In this document: positions 37,258-51,496 of the stretch, piece by piece | Position numbering within the stretch: position 1 is the stretch's first letter | Layout of the letters: each line of letters starts with the position of its first letter | DNA from: Burkholderia sp. USMB20 | GTDB taxonomy: Bacteria > Pseudomonadota > Gammaproteobacteria > Burkholderiales > Burkholderiaceae | Reading direction: 5' to 3' | NCBI RefSeq assembly: GCF_000949135.2 | Contig: NZ_JTAN02000021.1 | Coordinates: 1,152,999-1,216,998, forward strand | Length of the DNA: 64,000 nucleotides | Translations under genes and position numbers: made by a program | Notes under the pieces: generated by a model | Seen by the model: the letters and a program-made list of their open reading frames with translations, nothing else | What the model was told of the DNA's origin: nothing | The model's database searches: none

Positions 37258-37752
37258 TTATGCTCGTAGCGATTGCGGCGCTCTTTCGGCCACTGCCTGG
37301 AAGGCATGAACCGGCGTCCATTGCTGTGCGTGGGTCCCGTTGTAGGGGAATGCCCAGACGAGGTTGTTCGCTTGCAGGCTATCGTAATGGTCGTCGATCA
37401 CGAGGCCGGTGTTGGCGAGGGACGTAATATATCCCGGGCGAATCGAAATGCTCCAGCGCTGCGACGGCGCCCCCGTGAACGGACGCAGGACCAGCGGCGT
37501 CTCGGGCGCGACCTTCCCGTCTGCGAAGTCGACCGCCAGCTTGCCGCCGCCGTTCGAATCGCTGAAATCCAGAATGATGCAACCGTGGGTGGGATCGTAG
37601 TCCCACAGGGTCTGCACATTCGGGTCGGTGAAGTAGCGCAGTTGTACCGGGGCATTGGGGCCGATCACGCTGCCGTTGGTATTGTTCTGGGCAACACCGA
37701 GGACGCGCGTGGGGTCTTGCGTAAACTGAAACGACATCGATATATACGCCAT
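37258..37752 (-). CDS. Ricin-type beta-trefoil lectin-like protein
   Basis: 164-residue protein that looks like one beta-trefoil of the ricin B-chain type, a carbohydrate-binding fold. Q-x-W type repeats are seen in APSQRWSISI and HAQQWTPVHAF, with VQTLWDYDPTHGCIILDF in the first third and LVIDDHYDSLQANN before the last repeat. No signal peptide is visible, so it is cytoplasmic or leaves by a non-Sec route. ATG 37752 has GGAG 6-7 nt upstream; an ATG 13 codons earlier is possible but less well placed. It has its own sigma-70-like promoter in AT-rich DNA, unlike its neighbours, which suggests acquisition. Ligand unknown. Confidence 0.8.
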   Translation of the reverse strand: MAYISMSFQFTQDPTRVLGVAQNNTNGSVIGPNAPVQLRYFTDPNVQTLWDYDPTHGCIILDFSDSNGGGKLAVDFADGKVAPETPLVLRPFTGAPSQRWSISIRPGYITSLANTGLVIDDHYDSLQANNLVWAFPYNGTHAQQWTPVHAFQAVAERAPQSLRA

Positions 37753-37817
37753 GATTTTCTCCAAAAAGTATGAAAACCAGACCTTTTTCATGCACCTGAA
37801 TTAATCAGGCGAAAATC

Positions 37818-37846
37818 ACTATAGGCGGCGATAGACCGCGATTCAA
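37818..37846 (-). promoter_or_regulatory. Predicted promoter of the lectin-like gene
   Basis: Minus-strand TTGAAT (37841-37846) and TATAGT (37818-37823) with a 17-nt spacer, both five of six to consensus-like. The leader to ATG 37752 would be about 58 nt. Confidence 0.6.
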
Positions 37847-37941
37847 TCTCTACCTCAATATATCGTTTGATATTTTTGTTTTTATAAATTGTCGATTTAA
37901 TTGCTGCTTTATTGATTGCCGGCAGCGCTCGGCCCAATAAA

Positions 37942-37973
37942 AAAACCGGGCGCCCTTTCGGACGCCCGGTTTT
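37942..37973 (-). terminator. Terminator of gltBD
   Basis: Stem AAAACCGGGCG paired with CGCCCGGTTTT around a short loop (the inner bases also pair partly), 28 nt past the gltD stop. On the minus strand it ends in a run of seven T. Confidence 0.85.
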
Positions 37974-38000
37974 CCTCGAAACCCGCTCGCGCGCTTCAGC

Positions 38001-39467
38001 TCAGCGCGGCAGTTCCGAATGCCCCATCAGGTACGCGTCGACCGAGCGCGCGCACTGGCGGCCTTCGCGGATCGCCCAGACGACGAGCGACTGGCCGCGA
38101 CGCATGTCGCCTGCCGCGAACACCTTGTCGACCGACGTGTAGTACGAGCGATCGCCTTCGGTCGCCGCGCGCGCGTTGCCGCGTGCATCCTTCGCGACGC
38201 CGAATGCCTCGAGCACGGTGGCTGCCGGCTGCGTGAAGCCCATCGCGAGCAGCACCAGGTCGGCCTTCATCTCGAACTCGGAGCCCGGCACTTCCTGCAT
38301 CTTGCCGTCCTTCCACTCGACGCGCACCGCGATCAGCTTCTCGACCTTGCCGTTCTTGCCTTCGAGACGCTTGGTCGCGACCGCCCAGTCACGCTCGCAG
38401 CCTTCCTCGTGCGACGACGACGTGCGCAGCTTGATCGGCCAGTACGGCCACACGAGCGGCTTGTTTTCCTCTTCCGGCGGCTGCGGCAGCAGCTCGAACT
38501 GCGTGACCTGCTTCGCGCCGTGACGGTTCGACGTGCCGACGCAGTCCGAACCCGTATCGCCACCGCCGATCACGATCACGTGCTTGCCCTTCGCGAGCAG
38601 CTGGTCGGCGAGCTTGTCGCCCGCGTTCACGCGGTTCTGCTGCGGCAGGAAGTCCATCGCGAAATGCACGCCCGCGAGTTCGCGGCCCGGCACCGGCAGG
38701 TCGCGCGGCGTTTCCGAACCGCCCGCGATCACGACCGCGTCGAATTCTTCCTTCAGCGTGTCCGGCGAAATGGTTTCCTTCGCGAGGCTGCCGATCGACT
38801 CGGGCAGCGGATCCTTGCCGATGAACACGCTGGTGCGGAACGTCACGCCTTCCGCTTCCATCTGGCGCATGCGGCGATCGATCAGCCACTTCTCGAGCTT
38901 GAAGTCGGGGATCCCGTAACGCAGCAGGCCGCCGACGCGATCGTTCTTCTCGAACACCGTCACGTCGTGGCCGGCACGCGCGAGCTGCTGCGCGGCGGCG
39001 AGGCCCGCGGGGCCCGAACCGACGACCGCGACTTTCTTGCCGGTCTTGTGTTCGGCCGGCAGCGGCTTCACCCAGCCTTCGGCCCAGGCCTTGTCGATGA
39101 TCGCGTGCTCGATCGACTTGATGCCGACCGGATCGTTGTTGATCCCGAGCGTGCAGGCTGCCTCGCACGGCGCCGGGCAGATGCGGCCCGTGAACTCGGG
39201 GAAGTTGTTGGTCGAATGCAGGACTTCGATCGCCTGCTGCCAGTCCTGGCGGTAAACGAGATCGTTGAAGTCCGGAATGATGTTGTTGACCGGGCAGCCG
39301 TTGTTGCAGAACGGGATGCCGCAGTCCATGCAGCGTGCGCCCTGGACCTTCGCGTCCGCGTCGGTCAGCGCCGCGACGAATTCCTTGTAGTGCTTCACGC
39401 GCGTGAGCGGTGCTTCGTACGCCTCGTGGCGGCGTTCGAACTCCAGAAAACCGGTTGCCTTGCCCAT
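38001..39467 (-). CDS. gltD: Glutamate synthase small (beta) subunit
   Basis: 488-residue NADPH-dependent FAD subunit that feeds electrons to GltB. N-terminal cysteine clusters for [4Fe-4S] centres are [20 protein letters not shown] and [13 protein letters not shown]. The FAD site is [20 protein letters not shown], and the NADPH site is [16 protein letters not shown]. The start [13 protein letters not shown] at 39467 is standard; an upstream in-frame ATG at 39533 is rejected. It follows gltB by 85 nt and ends at a strong terminator. Confidence 0.97.
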   Translation of the reverse strand: MGKATGFLEFERRHEAYEAPLTRVKHYKEFVAALTDADAKVQGARCMDCGIPFCNNGCPVNNIIPDFNDLVYRQDWQQAIEVLHSTNNFPEFTGRICPAPCEAACTLGINNDPVGIKSIEHAIIDKAWAEGWVKPLPAEHKTGKKVAVVGSGPAGLAAAQQLARAGHDVTVFEKNDRVGGLLRYGIPDFKLEKWLIDRRMRQMEAEGVTFRTSVFIGKDPLPESIGSLAKETISPDTLKEEFDAVVIAGGSETPRDLPVPGRELAGVHFAMDFLPQQNRVNAGDKLADQLLAKGKHVIVIGGGDTGSDCVGTSNRHGAKQVTQFELLPQPPEEENKPLVWPYWPIKLRTSSSHEEGCERDWAVATKRLEGKNGKVEKLIAVRVEWKDGKMQEVPGSEFEMKADLVLLAMGFTQPAATVLEAFGVAKDARGNARAATEGDRSYYTSVDKVFAAGDMRRGQSLVVWAIREGRQCARSVDAYLMGHSELPR

Positions 39468-39552
39468 AAGGTGCTCTTCTGTTCGGTGTATCGGGTGGGG
39501 GAGCCGCGCGCGGCCGTCAGGCGCGCGCGGCATTCGCTATGTCGTTCGTCGC

Positions 39553-44256
<4,704 letters not shown>

Positions 44257-44385
44257 GGGGACACCGTCGTAAAGGGGCCTCGAGGGCCGTTGAACCATTT
44301 TTTGTTGCCGTCGATCCCGCTCCCGACGGGAGACGGCACGGCCGACAGTGGTTGGGCGAGCTTCACCCGGGCCACCGGAATTCGG

Positions 44386-44415
44386 AATATACGCGACGAA
44401 TCAAAGGAATAGCAA
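44386..44415 (-). promoter_or_regulatory. Predicted promoter of gltBD
   Basis: Minus-strand TTGCTA (44410-44415) and TATATT (44386-44391) with an 18-nt spacer, 130 nt before the gltB start. It fits a sigma-70 promoter with an unusually long leader. Confidence 0.5.
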
Positions 44416-44493
44416 CAAAAACCGCTTGATCGAACCCCATTTAAACCAATGCTCGGATCTGGTGCCGTTTTATTGGGGCCGTATCGTTTTGGT

Positions 44494-44522
44494 GCAAAAA
44501 GAAGCGGCGCCCGCAGCGCCGC
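44494..44522 (-). terminator. Terminator after the RAYT-like gene
   Basis: Stem GCGGCGC / GCGCCGC with a 5-nt loop, followed on the minus strand by TTCTTTTTGC. It separates the RAYT-like gene from gltB. Confidence 0.75.
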
Positions 44523-44544
44523 CTCGTGATCCGCCTTTCCCGCG

Positions 44545-45258
44545 TTACTGCTGGATCGGCGGCGTGTTTTCACGCACCTTTCTGGGGCGTCCGCGCGGCA
44601 GCGGCGACACGCGGCGGTTCGCCGTGCGCGCCGCCCACTCGCGGTAGTTCTCGCCGCCGAGCACCCAGCCCTTCAGCGTCGCCTGCTGGAGCTGATCGGC
44701 CTGCCGCTCGTCGAGCGGCTGCTCGCACAGCTCCTTGTACGCGCGCTGACGGTCGAACGGCGTGTTGCCGAGCGCCCAGTAGAGCGGATGGTCGGTGATC
44801 AGGCTGTCGACGGTGAGCCCGACGTGGTGCCGGTAGCTCGACCAGCGATAGGCGTCGGGCGTCGCGACCAGCTGCGCGCGCACCGGGCTCATCTCGACCA
44901 CGCGGCTCGCGAGCAGGAAATAGCGCTCGCCTTCGATCACGGTCGCGCGATAGCGGCCTTCCCACAGGGTGCCGCGCCGCGAATAGCGCCGGTTGAAATG
45001 CGCGACGTAGCGGCGGCCGACCGCCTGCATCGCCTTCGGCAGGCTCGCCTCGTCGCTCGGCGTCACGAGGAGCTGCACCTGACGCGGCAGCAGCACGTAG
45101 GCATGCACCGAAAGATGGTGATCGCGTGCCGCGGCCTTCAGACAATCGATGAAGAGTTCGTAGTCCTGGTCGTCGACAAACGCGGGTTGCTGATCCAGGC
45201 CGCGCAGTATCACGTGCTGCGGCTGGTCGGGAACGTAGAGTCGTGCTAACCGTGCCAT
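44545..45258 (-). CDS. RAYT/IS200-like transposase-family protein, catalytically degenerate
   Basis: 237-residue protein of the REP-associated tyrosine transposase (Y1_Tnp) family. Family features include QPQHVILRGLDQQPAFVD, FIDCLKAAARDHHLSVHAYV, GRRYVAHFNRRYSRRGTLWE and PDAYRWSSYRHH. The usual H-x-H site (typically MPNHVHLL) reads LPRQVQLL at residues 57-64. The conserved tyrosine-bearing YIELNPVRA segment reads VVEMSPVRA (V120). It is therefore unlikely to cut DNA and may be a domesticated DNA-binding protein. The C-terminal LPRGRPRKVRENTPP contains an AT-hook-like GRPRK. No flanking repeats or IS ends were noticed. Confidence 0.85.
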   Translation of the reverse strand: MARLARLYVPDQPQHVILRGLDQQPAFVDDQDYELFIDCLKAAARDHHLSVHAYVLLPRQVQLLVTPSDEASLPKAMQAVGRRYVAHFNRRYSRRGTLWEGRYRATVIEGERYFLLASRVVEMSPVRAQLVATPDAYRWSSYRHHVGLTVDSLITDHPLYWALGNTPFDRQRAYKELCEQPLDERQADQLQQATLKGWVLGGENYREWAARTANRRVSPLPRGRPRKVRENTPPIQQ

Positions 45259-45393
45259 GCTGAATGTCCGTTTGAACGCGTTAGGAAATACCCGAAGGTC
45301 CGAAAATGCGCACCTGCGTAGAATGCCTGTCCTGGCGGGGCGCGGAAGCGTACGGTCGTGCGAATCCTAGGGAGAAAGCTCTAACTTGCGAGC

Positions 45394-45423
45394 TTGTTTG
45401 GTTTTAAACGCAGTCGTCATAAT
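45394..45423 (+). promoter_or_regulatory. Predicted promoter of ompW
   Basis: TTGTTT (45394-45399) and CATAAT (45418-45423) with an 18-nt spacer. The start codon at 45452 is 28 nt after the -10, so the leader would be short (about 20 nt) and carries GGAGGAG. Confidence 0.5.
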
Positions 45424-45451
45424 GAGCACGCCTTTGATCGGAGGAGACACA

Positions 45452-46177
45452 ATGAAACGAAAACTGGCCATTACGGGGGCCGTGGCGCTCGCATTTGCGG
45501 GCGGTACGGCACACGCACAATCCGCAGGTGATTTCTACGTCAGCACCGGCTGGCTGCACTTTTCGCCGCAGGACAGCAGCGACCCGCTGTTCGTCTACGG
45601 CGTCGGCGGCACGCCCATCAACCAATCGATTCCCAACACCGGCGCCGGCATCAACGACGCCGATACGCTCGGTCTCGCAGCGGGCTACTTCGTCACCGAC
45701 CATATCTCCACCGAGCTCGTGATGGGGATACCGCCGAAGTTCGACATTACCGGCAAGGGTCGGTTCGAAAACTTCGGCGTACTCGGCCGTGCGTACCAGT
45801 GGAGCCCCGCCGTATTGCTGCGCTACCACTTCAACGACGCCAACGCGAAGTTCCGTCCGTATGTCGGCGTCGGCGCGACATATACGTGGTTCACCGGCGC
45901 AAAGATCACGAACAGCAGCTTCGAGAACGGCGTGCTCGGCGGCCCGACCAGCGCGACGACCAGCAACCAGTGGGCGCCTGTGTTCAACGCCGGCTTCACG
46001 TACAACTTCACGAAACACTGGTTCGGCGGCCTGTCGATCTCGTACATCCCGATCAGCGTCACCGCGACCTTCACGACGGCCCGCCGGACCCCGGTCGGCA
46101 CCCTGACCGAAACGTCGAAAGCGAAGATCTCGCTCAACCCGATCGTCACGTACCTGAACATCGGCTACCGCTTCTAA
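45452..46177 (+). CDS. ompW: OmpW-family outer-membrane protein
   Basis: 241-residue eight-stranded beta-barrel of the OmpW family, linked to passage of small hydrophobic compounds and to stress responses. The signal peptide is KRKLAITGAVALAFAGGTAHA. Barrel features are GDFYVSTGWLHFSPQDSSDP, LGLAAGYFVTDHISTELVMG, YHFNDANAKFRPYVGVGATY and a terminal aromatic YRF. ATG 45452 has GGAGGAG 5 nt upstream; the in-frame ATG at 45386 is rejected because it precedes the signal peptide. A strong terminator follows. Confidence 0.95.
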   Translation: MKRKLAITGAVALAFAGGTAHAQSAGDFYVSTGWLHFSPQDSSDPLFVYGVGGTPINQSIPNTGAGINDADTLGLAAGYFVTDHISTELVMGIPPKFDITGKGRFENFGVLGRAYQWSPAVLLRYHFNDANAKFRPYVGVGATYTWFTGAKITNSSFENGVLGGPTSATTSNQWAPVFNAGFTYNFTKHWFGGLSISYIPISVTATFTTARRTPVGTLTETSKAKISLNPIVTYLNIGYRF

Positions 46178-46261
46178 GCGTAGTCGAATATTTGGGGAAT
46201 GGTTAATCCTGCTGCAATTTGTAGCCGATTTTTCGTGACGTAACGTCTCCACGATGGAAAA

Positions 46262-46297
46262 CGCCCCGGCGGAAACCCGCCGGGGCGTCGTTTTTTT
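46262..46297 (+). terminator. Bidirectional terminator between ompW and ugpQ
   Basis: Stem CGCCCCGGCGG / CCGCCGGGGCG followed by TCG and seven T on the plus strand. On the minus strand the stem is followed by TTTTCC, serving the end of the ugp operon. Confidence 0.92.
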
Positions 46298-46340
46298 GCC
46301 TCAGGGTTTTCCCGCGACCAGCATCGCGCGGGACCGGTCG

Positions 46341-47105
46341 CTACGCGATGTCGTCCAGCGCATCGGCGGCGATCAGGTCGATCCGGTCCGTGCAGACCGC
46401 ATCGACGCCCCAGCGCGCGAGTTCGCGCGCCCGGGCGAGGTCGTTGACCGTGTACACCAGGATCCGCAGGCCCGCCGTCTTGATCGCGCGCACGAGCGGT
46501 TCGTCGAGCTCCTTGTGGCTTGCGTGCAACGATACGCAGCCGAGCGCATCGACGACCTGCGCGTGCCAGTCGTCCGGTACCGCCTCGTACAGCATCCCGC
46601 GCGGCAGCGCCGGTGCGCTCGCGCGCGCCTGTTGCAACGCCTCGAACGAGAACGACGACAAGAGCGGCGGCACCGCCGCGCCATGCCAGTACGCGGCCGC
46701 ATCGGCCGCGACCCGCTGCCCCGTGTCGCGCTCGCGGCCCGGGCACGGCTTGATCTCGACGTTCGCCGCCAGCCCGTGCGCGACGCAGCGCGCCGCCGCC
46801 GCCTCGAGCGTCGGCATCCGCTCGCCCGCGAAACGCGCGTCGAACCAGGCACCGGCGTCGAGCGCGGCCAGCGCCGCATAACGCATGCCCGCCGCCGGGC
46901 CGCGGCCGTTCGACGTGCGGTCGACCGTGTCGTCGTGCAGGAGGAACGTCACGTCGTCGGCGGACAGCTTCGCGTCGAACTCGACCATCCGGTGACCGCG
47001 CCGCGCGCCCTCGTCGAACGCGGCGAGCGTGTTCTCCGGTGCGAGCGTGCCGCCGCCGCGATGGGCGACGACGCGCGGATAGGGCCAGTCGGTTCGGGAA
47101 GTCAT
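46341..47105 (-). CDS. ugpQ: Glycerophosphodiester phosphodiesterase UgpQ
   Basis: 254-residue cytoplasmic enzyme splitting glycerophosphodiesters into glycerol-3-phosphate and an alcohol. The GDPD signature is VVAHRGGGTLAPENTLAAF with E-x-D in MVEFDAKLSADD, and TFLLHDDTVDRTSNG carries the catalytic His. Two ATGs lie together (47108, 47105); the second has better spacing to GAGG. It is last in ugpBAECQ, so it processes what the transporter imports. Confidence 0.94.
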   Translation of the reverse strand: MTSRTDWPYPRVVAHRGGGTLAPENTLAAFDEGARRGHRMVEFDAKLSADDVTFLLHDDTVDRTSNGRGPAAGMRYAALAALDAGAWFDARFAGERMPTLEAAAARCVAHGLAANVEIKPCPGRERDTGQRVAADAAAYWHGAAVPPLLSSFSFEALQQARASAPALPRGMLYEAVPDDWHAQVVDALGCVSLHASHKELDEPLVRAIKTAGLRILVYTVNDLARARELARWGVDAVCTDRIDLIAADALDDIA

Positions 47106-47133
47106 CATGCGCCTCGCAACGGGTTCGTCAGGG

Positions 47134-48219
47134 TCAGCCGGCCCGCTTGCCGGTCTCGGGATCGAAGAAATGCAGCCGGTGCGCGGGCAGCGCGGCACCC
47201 AGCGCCGTGCCGCGCGCGGGACGATCCGCGTGCGGCAGCCGCACCGCGACGTCGTGGTTGCCCCAGCGGCCGTGCGCGAGGTTGTCCGCGCCGAGCAGCT
47301 CGCACGAGTCGACCGGCAGCGTCGCCTGCGCGACGCCCGGCTGCGGCGTCATGTACTCCGGCCGCACGCCGAGCACCCAGTCACGCCCGGTGGCGATCGC
47401 AGTGCCGATGCCGGGCGCGCCGGCGACCGGCAGCGCCGGGCCGCCGCCCGCGACCGTAAACGTCGCGCCATCCTCCGACAGCCGGCCGTGCATCAGGTTC
47501 ATCGCCGGCGAGCCGATGAAGCCCGCGACGAACACCGTCGCCGGCTTCTCGTACACGTCGACCGGCGCGCCGATCTGCTCCGCATAACCGCGGTTCATCA
47601 CGATCACGCGCTGCGCGAGCGTCATCGCCTCGATCTGGTCGTGCGTCACGTACACGCTCGTGGTCGCGAGCCGCGCATGCAGCCGCTGGATCTCGAGCCG
47701 CATCTGCACGCGCAGCTTCGCGTCGAGGTTCGACAGCGGCTCGTCGAACAGGAATACCGACGGCTCGCGCACGATCGCGCGCCCCATCGCGACGCGCTGC
47801 CGCTGGCCGCCCGACAGTTCGCGCGGCCGCCGCGCGAGCAGCGGCTCGAGCTCGAGGATCTTCGCGGCGGCAGCCACCCGCGCGTCGATCGTCGCGCGCT
47901 CGATGCCGCGGATCTTCAGCCCGTAGCCCATGTTCTGCGCGACCGTCATGTGCGGATACAGCGCGTAGTTCTGGAACACCATCGCGATGTCGCGATCCTT
48001 CGGCTCCAGCGCGTTGACCACGCGCTCGCCGATCGCGATCTCGCCGTCCGTCACCGTCTCGAGCCCCGCGATCATCCGCAGCAGCGTCGACTTGCCGCAG
48101 CCCGACGGGCCGACCAGCACGATGAATTCGCCGTCGGCGATCTCCACGTCGATGCCATGCAGCACGTGCTGCTTGCCGTCGTAGGATTTCCTGACGCCCT
48201 TCAAGCTCAGCGCAGCCAT
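47134..48219 (-). CDS. ugpC: Glycerol-3-phosphate ABC transporter ATPase UgpC
   Basis: 361-residue ATPase of the carbohydrate-uptake type 1 family. Walker A is [20 protein letters not shown], the Q-loop [14 protein letters not shown], the signature [16 protein letters not shown], and Walker [17 protein letters not shown]. The C-terminal ~120 residues form the TOBE-like regulatory domain ([15 protein letters not shown]). It lies 27 nt after ugpE. Confidence 0.96.
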   Translation of the reverse strand: MAALSLKGVRKSYDGKQHVLHGIDVEIADGEFIVLVGPSGCGKSTLLRMIAGLETVTDGEIAIGERVVNALEPKDRDIAMVFQNYALYPHMTVAQNMGYGLKIRGIERATIDARVAAAAKILELEPLLARRPRELSGGQRQRVAMGRAIVREPSVFLFDEPLSNLDAKLRVQMRLEIQRLHARLATTSVYVTHDQIEAMTLAQRVIVMNRGYAEQIGAPVDVYEKPATVFVAGFIGSPAMNLMHGRLSEDGATFTVAGGGPALPVAGAPGIGTAIATGRDWVLGVRPEYMTPQPGVAQATLPVDSCELLGADNLAHGRWGNHDVAVRLPHADRPARGTALGAALPAHRLHFFDPETGKRAG

Positions 48220-48246
48220 ACCTTGTCCTTCTCCCGGTTACGTCAG

Positions 48247-49092
48247 TTATTTCTCGGAATCGACGAGGCCGCGCACGAACCAGCGCTGCATCGCCAGCAC
48301 GACGACGAGCGGCGGGATCATCGCCAGCAGCGTCGCCGCCATTACGTATTGCCATTCGGTCGCGGCGTCGCCGCTCGCGATCATCGTCTTGATGCCCACC
48401 ACCGCCGTCGACAGCGACGCCTCCGTCGTGATCAGGATCGGCCACAGATACTGGTTCCAGCCGTAGATGAACGTGATCACGAACAGCGCCGCGATGCTCG
48501 TCTTCGACAGCGGCAGCACGACGTCCCGGAAGAAGCGCAGCGGCCCCGCGCCGTCGATGCGCGCGGCGTCCATCAGCTCGTCGGGCAACGTCATGAAGAA
48601 CTGGCGGAACAGGAACGTCGCGGTCGCCGATGCGATCAGCGGCAGCGAGAGCCCCGCGTAGGTGTTCGTCATGTGGAGCGTCGACACGACCTGCACGGTC
48701 GGGAAGATCCGCACCTCGACCGGCAGCATCAGCGTGATGAAGATCAGCCAGAACGCCGTGTTGCGGAACGGGAAGCGGAAGTAGACGATCGCGTACGCGG
48801 ACAGGATCGACACCGCGATCTTGCCGACCGCGATCGCGAGCGCCATCACGAAGCTGTTGACGAGCAGCCGGCCGAACGGCGCCGTCGTGCCGCCGCTGCC
48901 GTGCCCCCAGATATAGGCGACGTTCTCCAGCAGGTGCGTGCTCGGCACCAGCGACAGCGGGATCGTGAACACTTCCTGCGCGTTCATGGTCGCCGCGCAG
49001 AACGCGACGTACACGGGGAACACGATCAGCACGACGCCCGCGATCAGCACCGCGTGGCAGAACAGGTCGAAGCCCTTGCGATTTTCGATCAT
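48247..49092 (-). CDS. ugpE: Glycerol-3-phosphate ABC transporter permease UgpE
   Basis: 281-residue inner-membrane permease with six helices. The binding-protein-dependent transport motif (EAA loop) is [20 protein letters not shown]. The start [13 protein letters not shown] at 49092 overlaps the ugpA stop by 4 nt; longer frames upstream are the shadow of ugpA. Confidence 0.95.
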   Translation of the reverse strand: MIENRKGFDLFCHAVLIAGVVLIVFPVYVAFCAATMNAQEVFTIPLSLVPSTHLLENVAYIWGHGSGGTTAPFGRLLVNSFVMALAIAVGKIAVSILSAYAIVYFRFPFRNTAFWLIFITLMLPVEVRIFPTVQVVSTLHMTNTYAGLSLPLIASATATFLFRQFFMTLPDELMDAARIDGAGPLRFFRDVVLPLSKTSIAALFVITFIYGWNQYLWPILITTEASLSTAVVGIKTMIASGDAATEWQYVMAATLLAMIPPLVVVLAMQRWFVRGLVDSEK

Positions 49093-49973
49093 GCGTATTG
49101 CACCCTGCGTTCGACGAAGCGGAACTGGATCACCGTCAGGCCGACGACGATGATCATCAGCACGACCGACTGCGCACCCGAGCTGCCGATGTCGAGCCCC
49201 TGGAAGCCTTCCGTGAAGATCTTGTAGATCAGCGTCTTCGTGCTCTGCGCGGGGCCGCCGGCGGTGGCCGCGTCGATCACCGGGAAGGTGTCGAAGAACG
49301 CGTAGACGAGGTTCACGACCAGCAGGAAGAAGCTCGTCGGCGACAGCAGCGGCAGCACGATGTGGAAGAAGCGCCGAACCGGCCCGGCACCGTCGATCGC
49401 CGCCGCCTCGATCAGCGAGCGCGGAATCGCCTGCAGTCCTGCGTAGAAGAACAGGAAGTTGTAGCTCACCTGCTTCCATACCGACGCGAGCACGACGAGG
49501 AACATCGCCTGGCCGCCGTTCAGCGCGTGATTCCACACGATGCCGCCCTTCGCGAGCGCATAGGTGACGAGGCCGATGCTCGGGTTGAACAGGAACGCCC
49601 ACAGCACGGCCGCGATCGTCGGCGCGACCGCATACGGCCAGATCAGCAGCGTGCGGTATACGCGCGCGCCGCGGATCACGCGGTCGGCGCAGGCGGCGAG
49701 CAGCAGCGACACGACGAGCCCGCTGACCGTGACGAGCGAGCTGAACACCAGCGTCGTGCGGAACGAGTCGAGGTACAGCGGGTCGGCGAACAGGTGCGTG
49801 AAGTTCGCGAAACCGACGAATTCACTCGACGTGCCGAACGCGTCCTGCATCTGCGTCGACTGCCACAGCGCGACGCCGGCCGGCCACAGGAAGAACACGG
49901 CGGTGATCGCGAGCTGCGGCGCGATCAGCAGGTACGGCAGCAGGCTCGCGCCGAAACGGGAACGGGATTGCAT
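49089..49973 (-). CDS. ugpA: Glycerol-3-phosphate ABC transporter permease UgpA
   Basis: 294-residue permease forming the membrane pore with UgpE. The EAA loop is [20 protein letters not shown]. The N-terminal helix region [20 protein letters not shown] is typical. The start [12 protein letters not shown] at 49973 lies 98 nt after ugpB, a spacing often found where the binding-protein gene is expressed more strongly. Confidence 0.95.
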   Translation of the reverse strand: MQSRSRFGASLLPYLLIAPQLAITAVFFLWPAGVALWQSTQMQDAFGTSSEFVGFANFTHLFADPLYLDSFRTTLVFSSLVTVSGLVVSLLLAACADRVIRGARVYRTLLIWPYAVAPTIAAVLWAFLFNPSIGLVTYALAKGGIVWNHALNGGQAMFLVVLASVWKQVSYNFLFFYAGLQAIPRSLIEAAAIDGAGPVRRFFHIVLPLLSPTSFFLLVVNLVYAFFDTFPVIDAATAGGPAQSTKTLIYKIFTEGFQGLDIGSSGAQSVVLMIIVVGLTVIQFRFVERRVQYA

Positions 49974-50071
49974 CGCGGGTGTCCGGAGGCGAAACGGGAA
50001 GGGAACCGTGCCGCCGGCCCGCACGCGCGCATACGCGATGCGGCGGCCGGCGGCACGAACGCGATGCAGGC

Positions 50072-51406
50072 TCAGCCGCCCGACTTCTCGAAGCGGCGCA
50101 GCAGCTCGTCGCCGCGCGACGCCGCCGAATCGAGCGCCTCCTTCGGCGACTTCTTCTCCGCCCAGACCTGCTCCAGCTCTTCGTCGACGACCGTGCGGAT
50201 CTGCGGCATGTTGCCGAGGCGCAGCCCCTTCGTATACGGCAGCGGCGGCTTGTTCATCATCTGCTTGATCGCGGTTTCCGCGCTCGGGTTCTTCGCATAG
50301 AAGCCCTGCTGGCGCGTGAGTTCGTACGCGGCCGTCGTGACCGGCAGGTAGCCGGTTTCCTGGTGCCACTTCGCGGCGATCGGCGGCGAGGCCAGGAATG
50401 CGAGGAACTTCGCGACGCCCTTGTAGGTCGCCGGATCCTTGCCGGCCAGCACCCACAGGCTCGCGCCGCCGATGATCGCGTTCTGCGGCGCGCCCTTCAC
50501 GTTCGCGTCGTACGGCATCATGCCGGTGCCGTAGCTGAACTTCGCGAACTTCTGCACGTTCGCGAGCGCGCCCGACGACGTCGTCAGGATCCCGCAGTCG
50601 CCGCTGTAGAACTTCGCCGATGCCTCGTCCTTGCGGCCCGCGTACGTGAACGTGCCGTCCTTCTGCATCTGTTGCAGGAACGCGATGTGCGCGACCTGCT
50701 GCGGCTTGTTGAATTCGAGCGCCGCGTCGGCGCCGTCGAAGCCGTTGTTGCGGCTCGCGAACGGCAGCGCATGCCACGCGCTGTAGTTCTCGAGCTGGAT
50801 CCAGCCCTGCCAGCCGGTCGTGAAGCCGCACGTCATCCCGGATTTGCGCAGCTTCTCCGCGGCGGCCTGCACGTCGGCCCACGTCTTCGGCGGCTGGTTC
50901 GGGTCGAGCCCGGCCTTCTTGAACGCGTCCTTGTTGTAGTACAGCACCGGCGTCGAGCTGTTGAACGGCATCGACACGAGATGGCCCGTCTTCGCGTCGC
51001 TGTAGTAGCTCGCGATGGTCGGTACGAACGCCTTTTCGTCGAGCGGCACGCCGGCCTGCTTGAACACGTCGTAGACCGGCACGACGGCCTTCTTCGCCTG
51101 CATCATCGTCGCGGTGCCGACTTCATAGACCTGGAGGATCGCCGGCGCGTTGCCGCTGCGATAGGCGGCGATGCCCGCCGCGAGTGCCTGGTCGTACGTG
51201 CCCTTGAAGACCGGCACGATCTTGTAGTCGCTCTGCGATGCGTTGAACTGCGTGGCGAGCTCGTTGACGCGCTCACCGAGCGCCGACTCCATCGCATGCC
51301 AGAACTGGATCTCCGTCGCGGCGAACGCCGCATGCTGCACACCGAACATGAGCGCGCCGCCCAGCGCGATCGAGCGAACCATTGTCCCCGCGGGCTTCTT
51401 CTTCAT
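50072..51406 (-). CDS. ugpB: Glycerol-3-phosphate binding protein UgpB
   Basis: 444-residue periplasmic binding protein for sn-glycerol-3-phosphate or glycerophosphodiesters. The signal peptide ([19 protein letters not shown]) is followed by [20 protein letters not shown], the UgpB opening. Ligand-site segments include [20 protein letters not shown] and [23 protein letters not shown] 51406 has AGGAGAG upstream. A degenerate Pho-box-like direct repeat lies at 51480-51496. Confidence 0.95.
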   Translation of the reverse strand: MKKKPAGTMVRSIALGGALMFGVQHAAFAATEIQFWHAMESALGERVNELATQFNASQSDYKIVPVFKGTYDQALAAGIAAYRSGNAPAILQVYEVGTATMMQAKKAVVPVYDVFKQAGVPLDEKAFVPTIASYYSDAKTGHLVSMPFNSSTPVLYYNKDAFKKAGLDPNQPPKTWADVQAAAEKLRKSGMTCGFTTGWQGWIQLENYSAWHALPFASRNNGFDGADAALEFNKPQQVAHIAFLQQMQKDGTFTYAGRKDEASAKFYSGDCGILTTSSGALANVQKFAKFSYGTGMMPYDANVKGAPQNAIIGGASLWVLAGKDPATYKGVAKFLAFLASPPIAAKWHQETGYLPVTTAAYELTRQQGFYAKNPSAETAIKQMMNKPPLPYTKGLRLGNMPQIRTVVDEELEQVWAEKKSPKEALDSAASRGDELLRRFEKSGG

Positions 51407-51479
51407 CGATCTCTCTCCTGTGAAAACGTTACCAACAGCGTGTGCAACATTCCCGTCGCCATTGAACCGGCGAAGTCTA

Positions 51480-51496
51480 GTGATCGTTTGTGACAG
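51480..51496 (-). promoter_or_regulatory. Pho-box-like direct repeat upstream of ugpB
   Basis: Minus strand reads CTGTCAC-AAA-CGATCAC, two half-sites resembling the PhoB consensus CTGTCAT. The period is 10 rather than 11 bp and the second half matches only five of seven. It sits 74 nt before the ugpB start, where a phosphate-starvation activator site would be expected. Confidence 0.3.

Noticed and set aside
44545-45258. Active IS200/IS605-type insertion sequence
   Set aside because: Catalytic motifs are lost and no terminal hairpins or partner tnpB are present; annotated as a degenerate RAYT protein instead.
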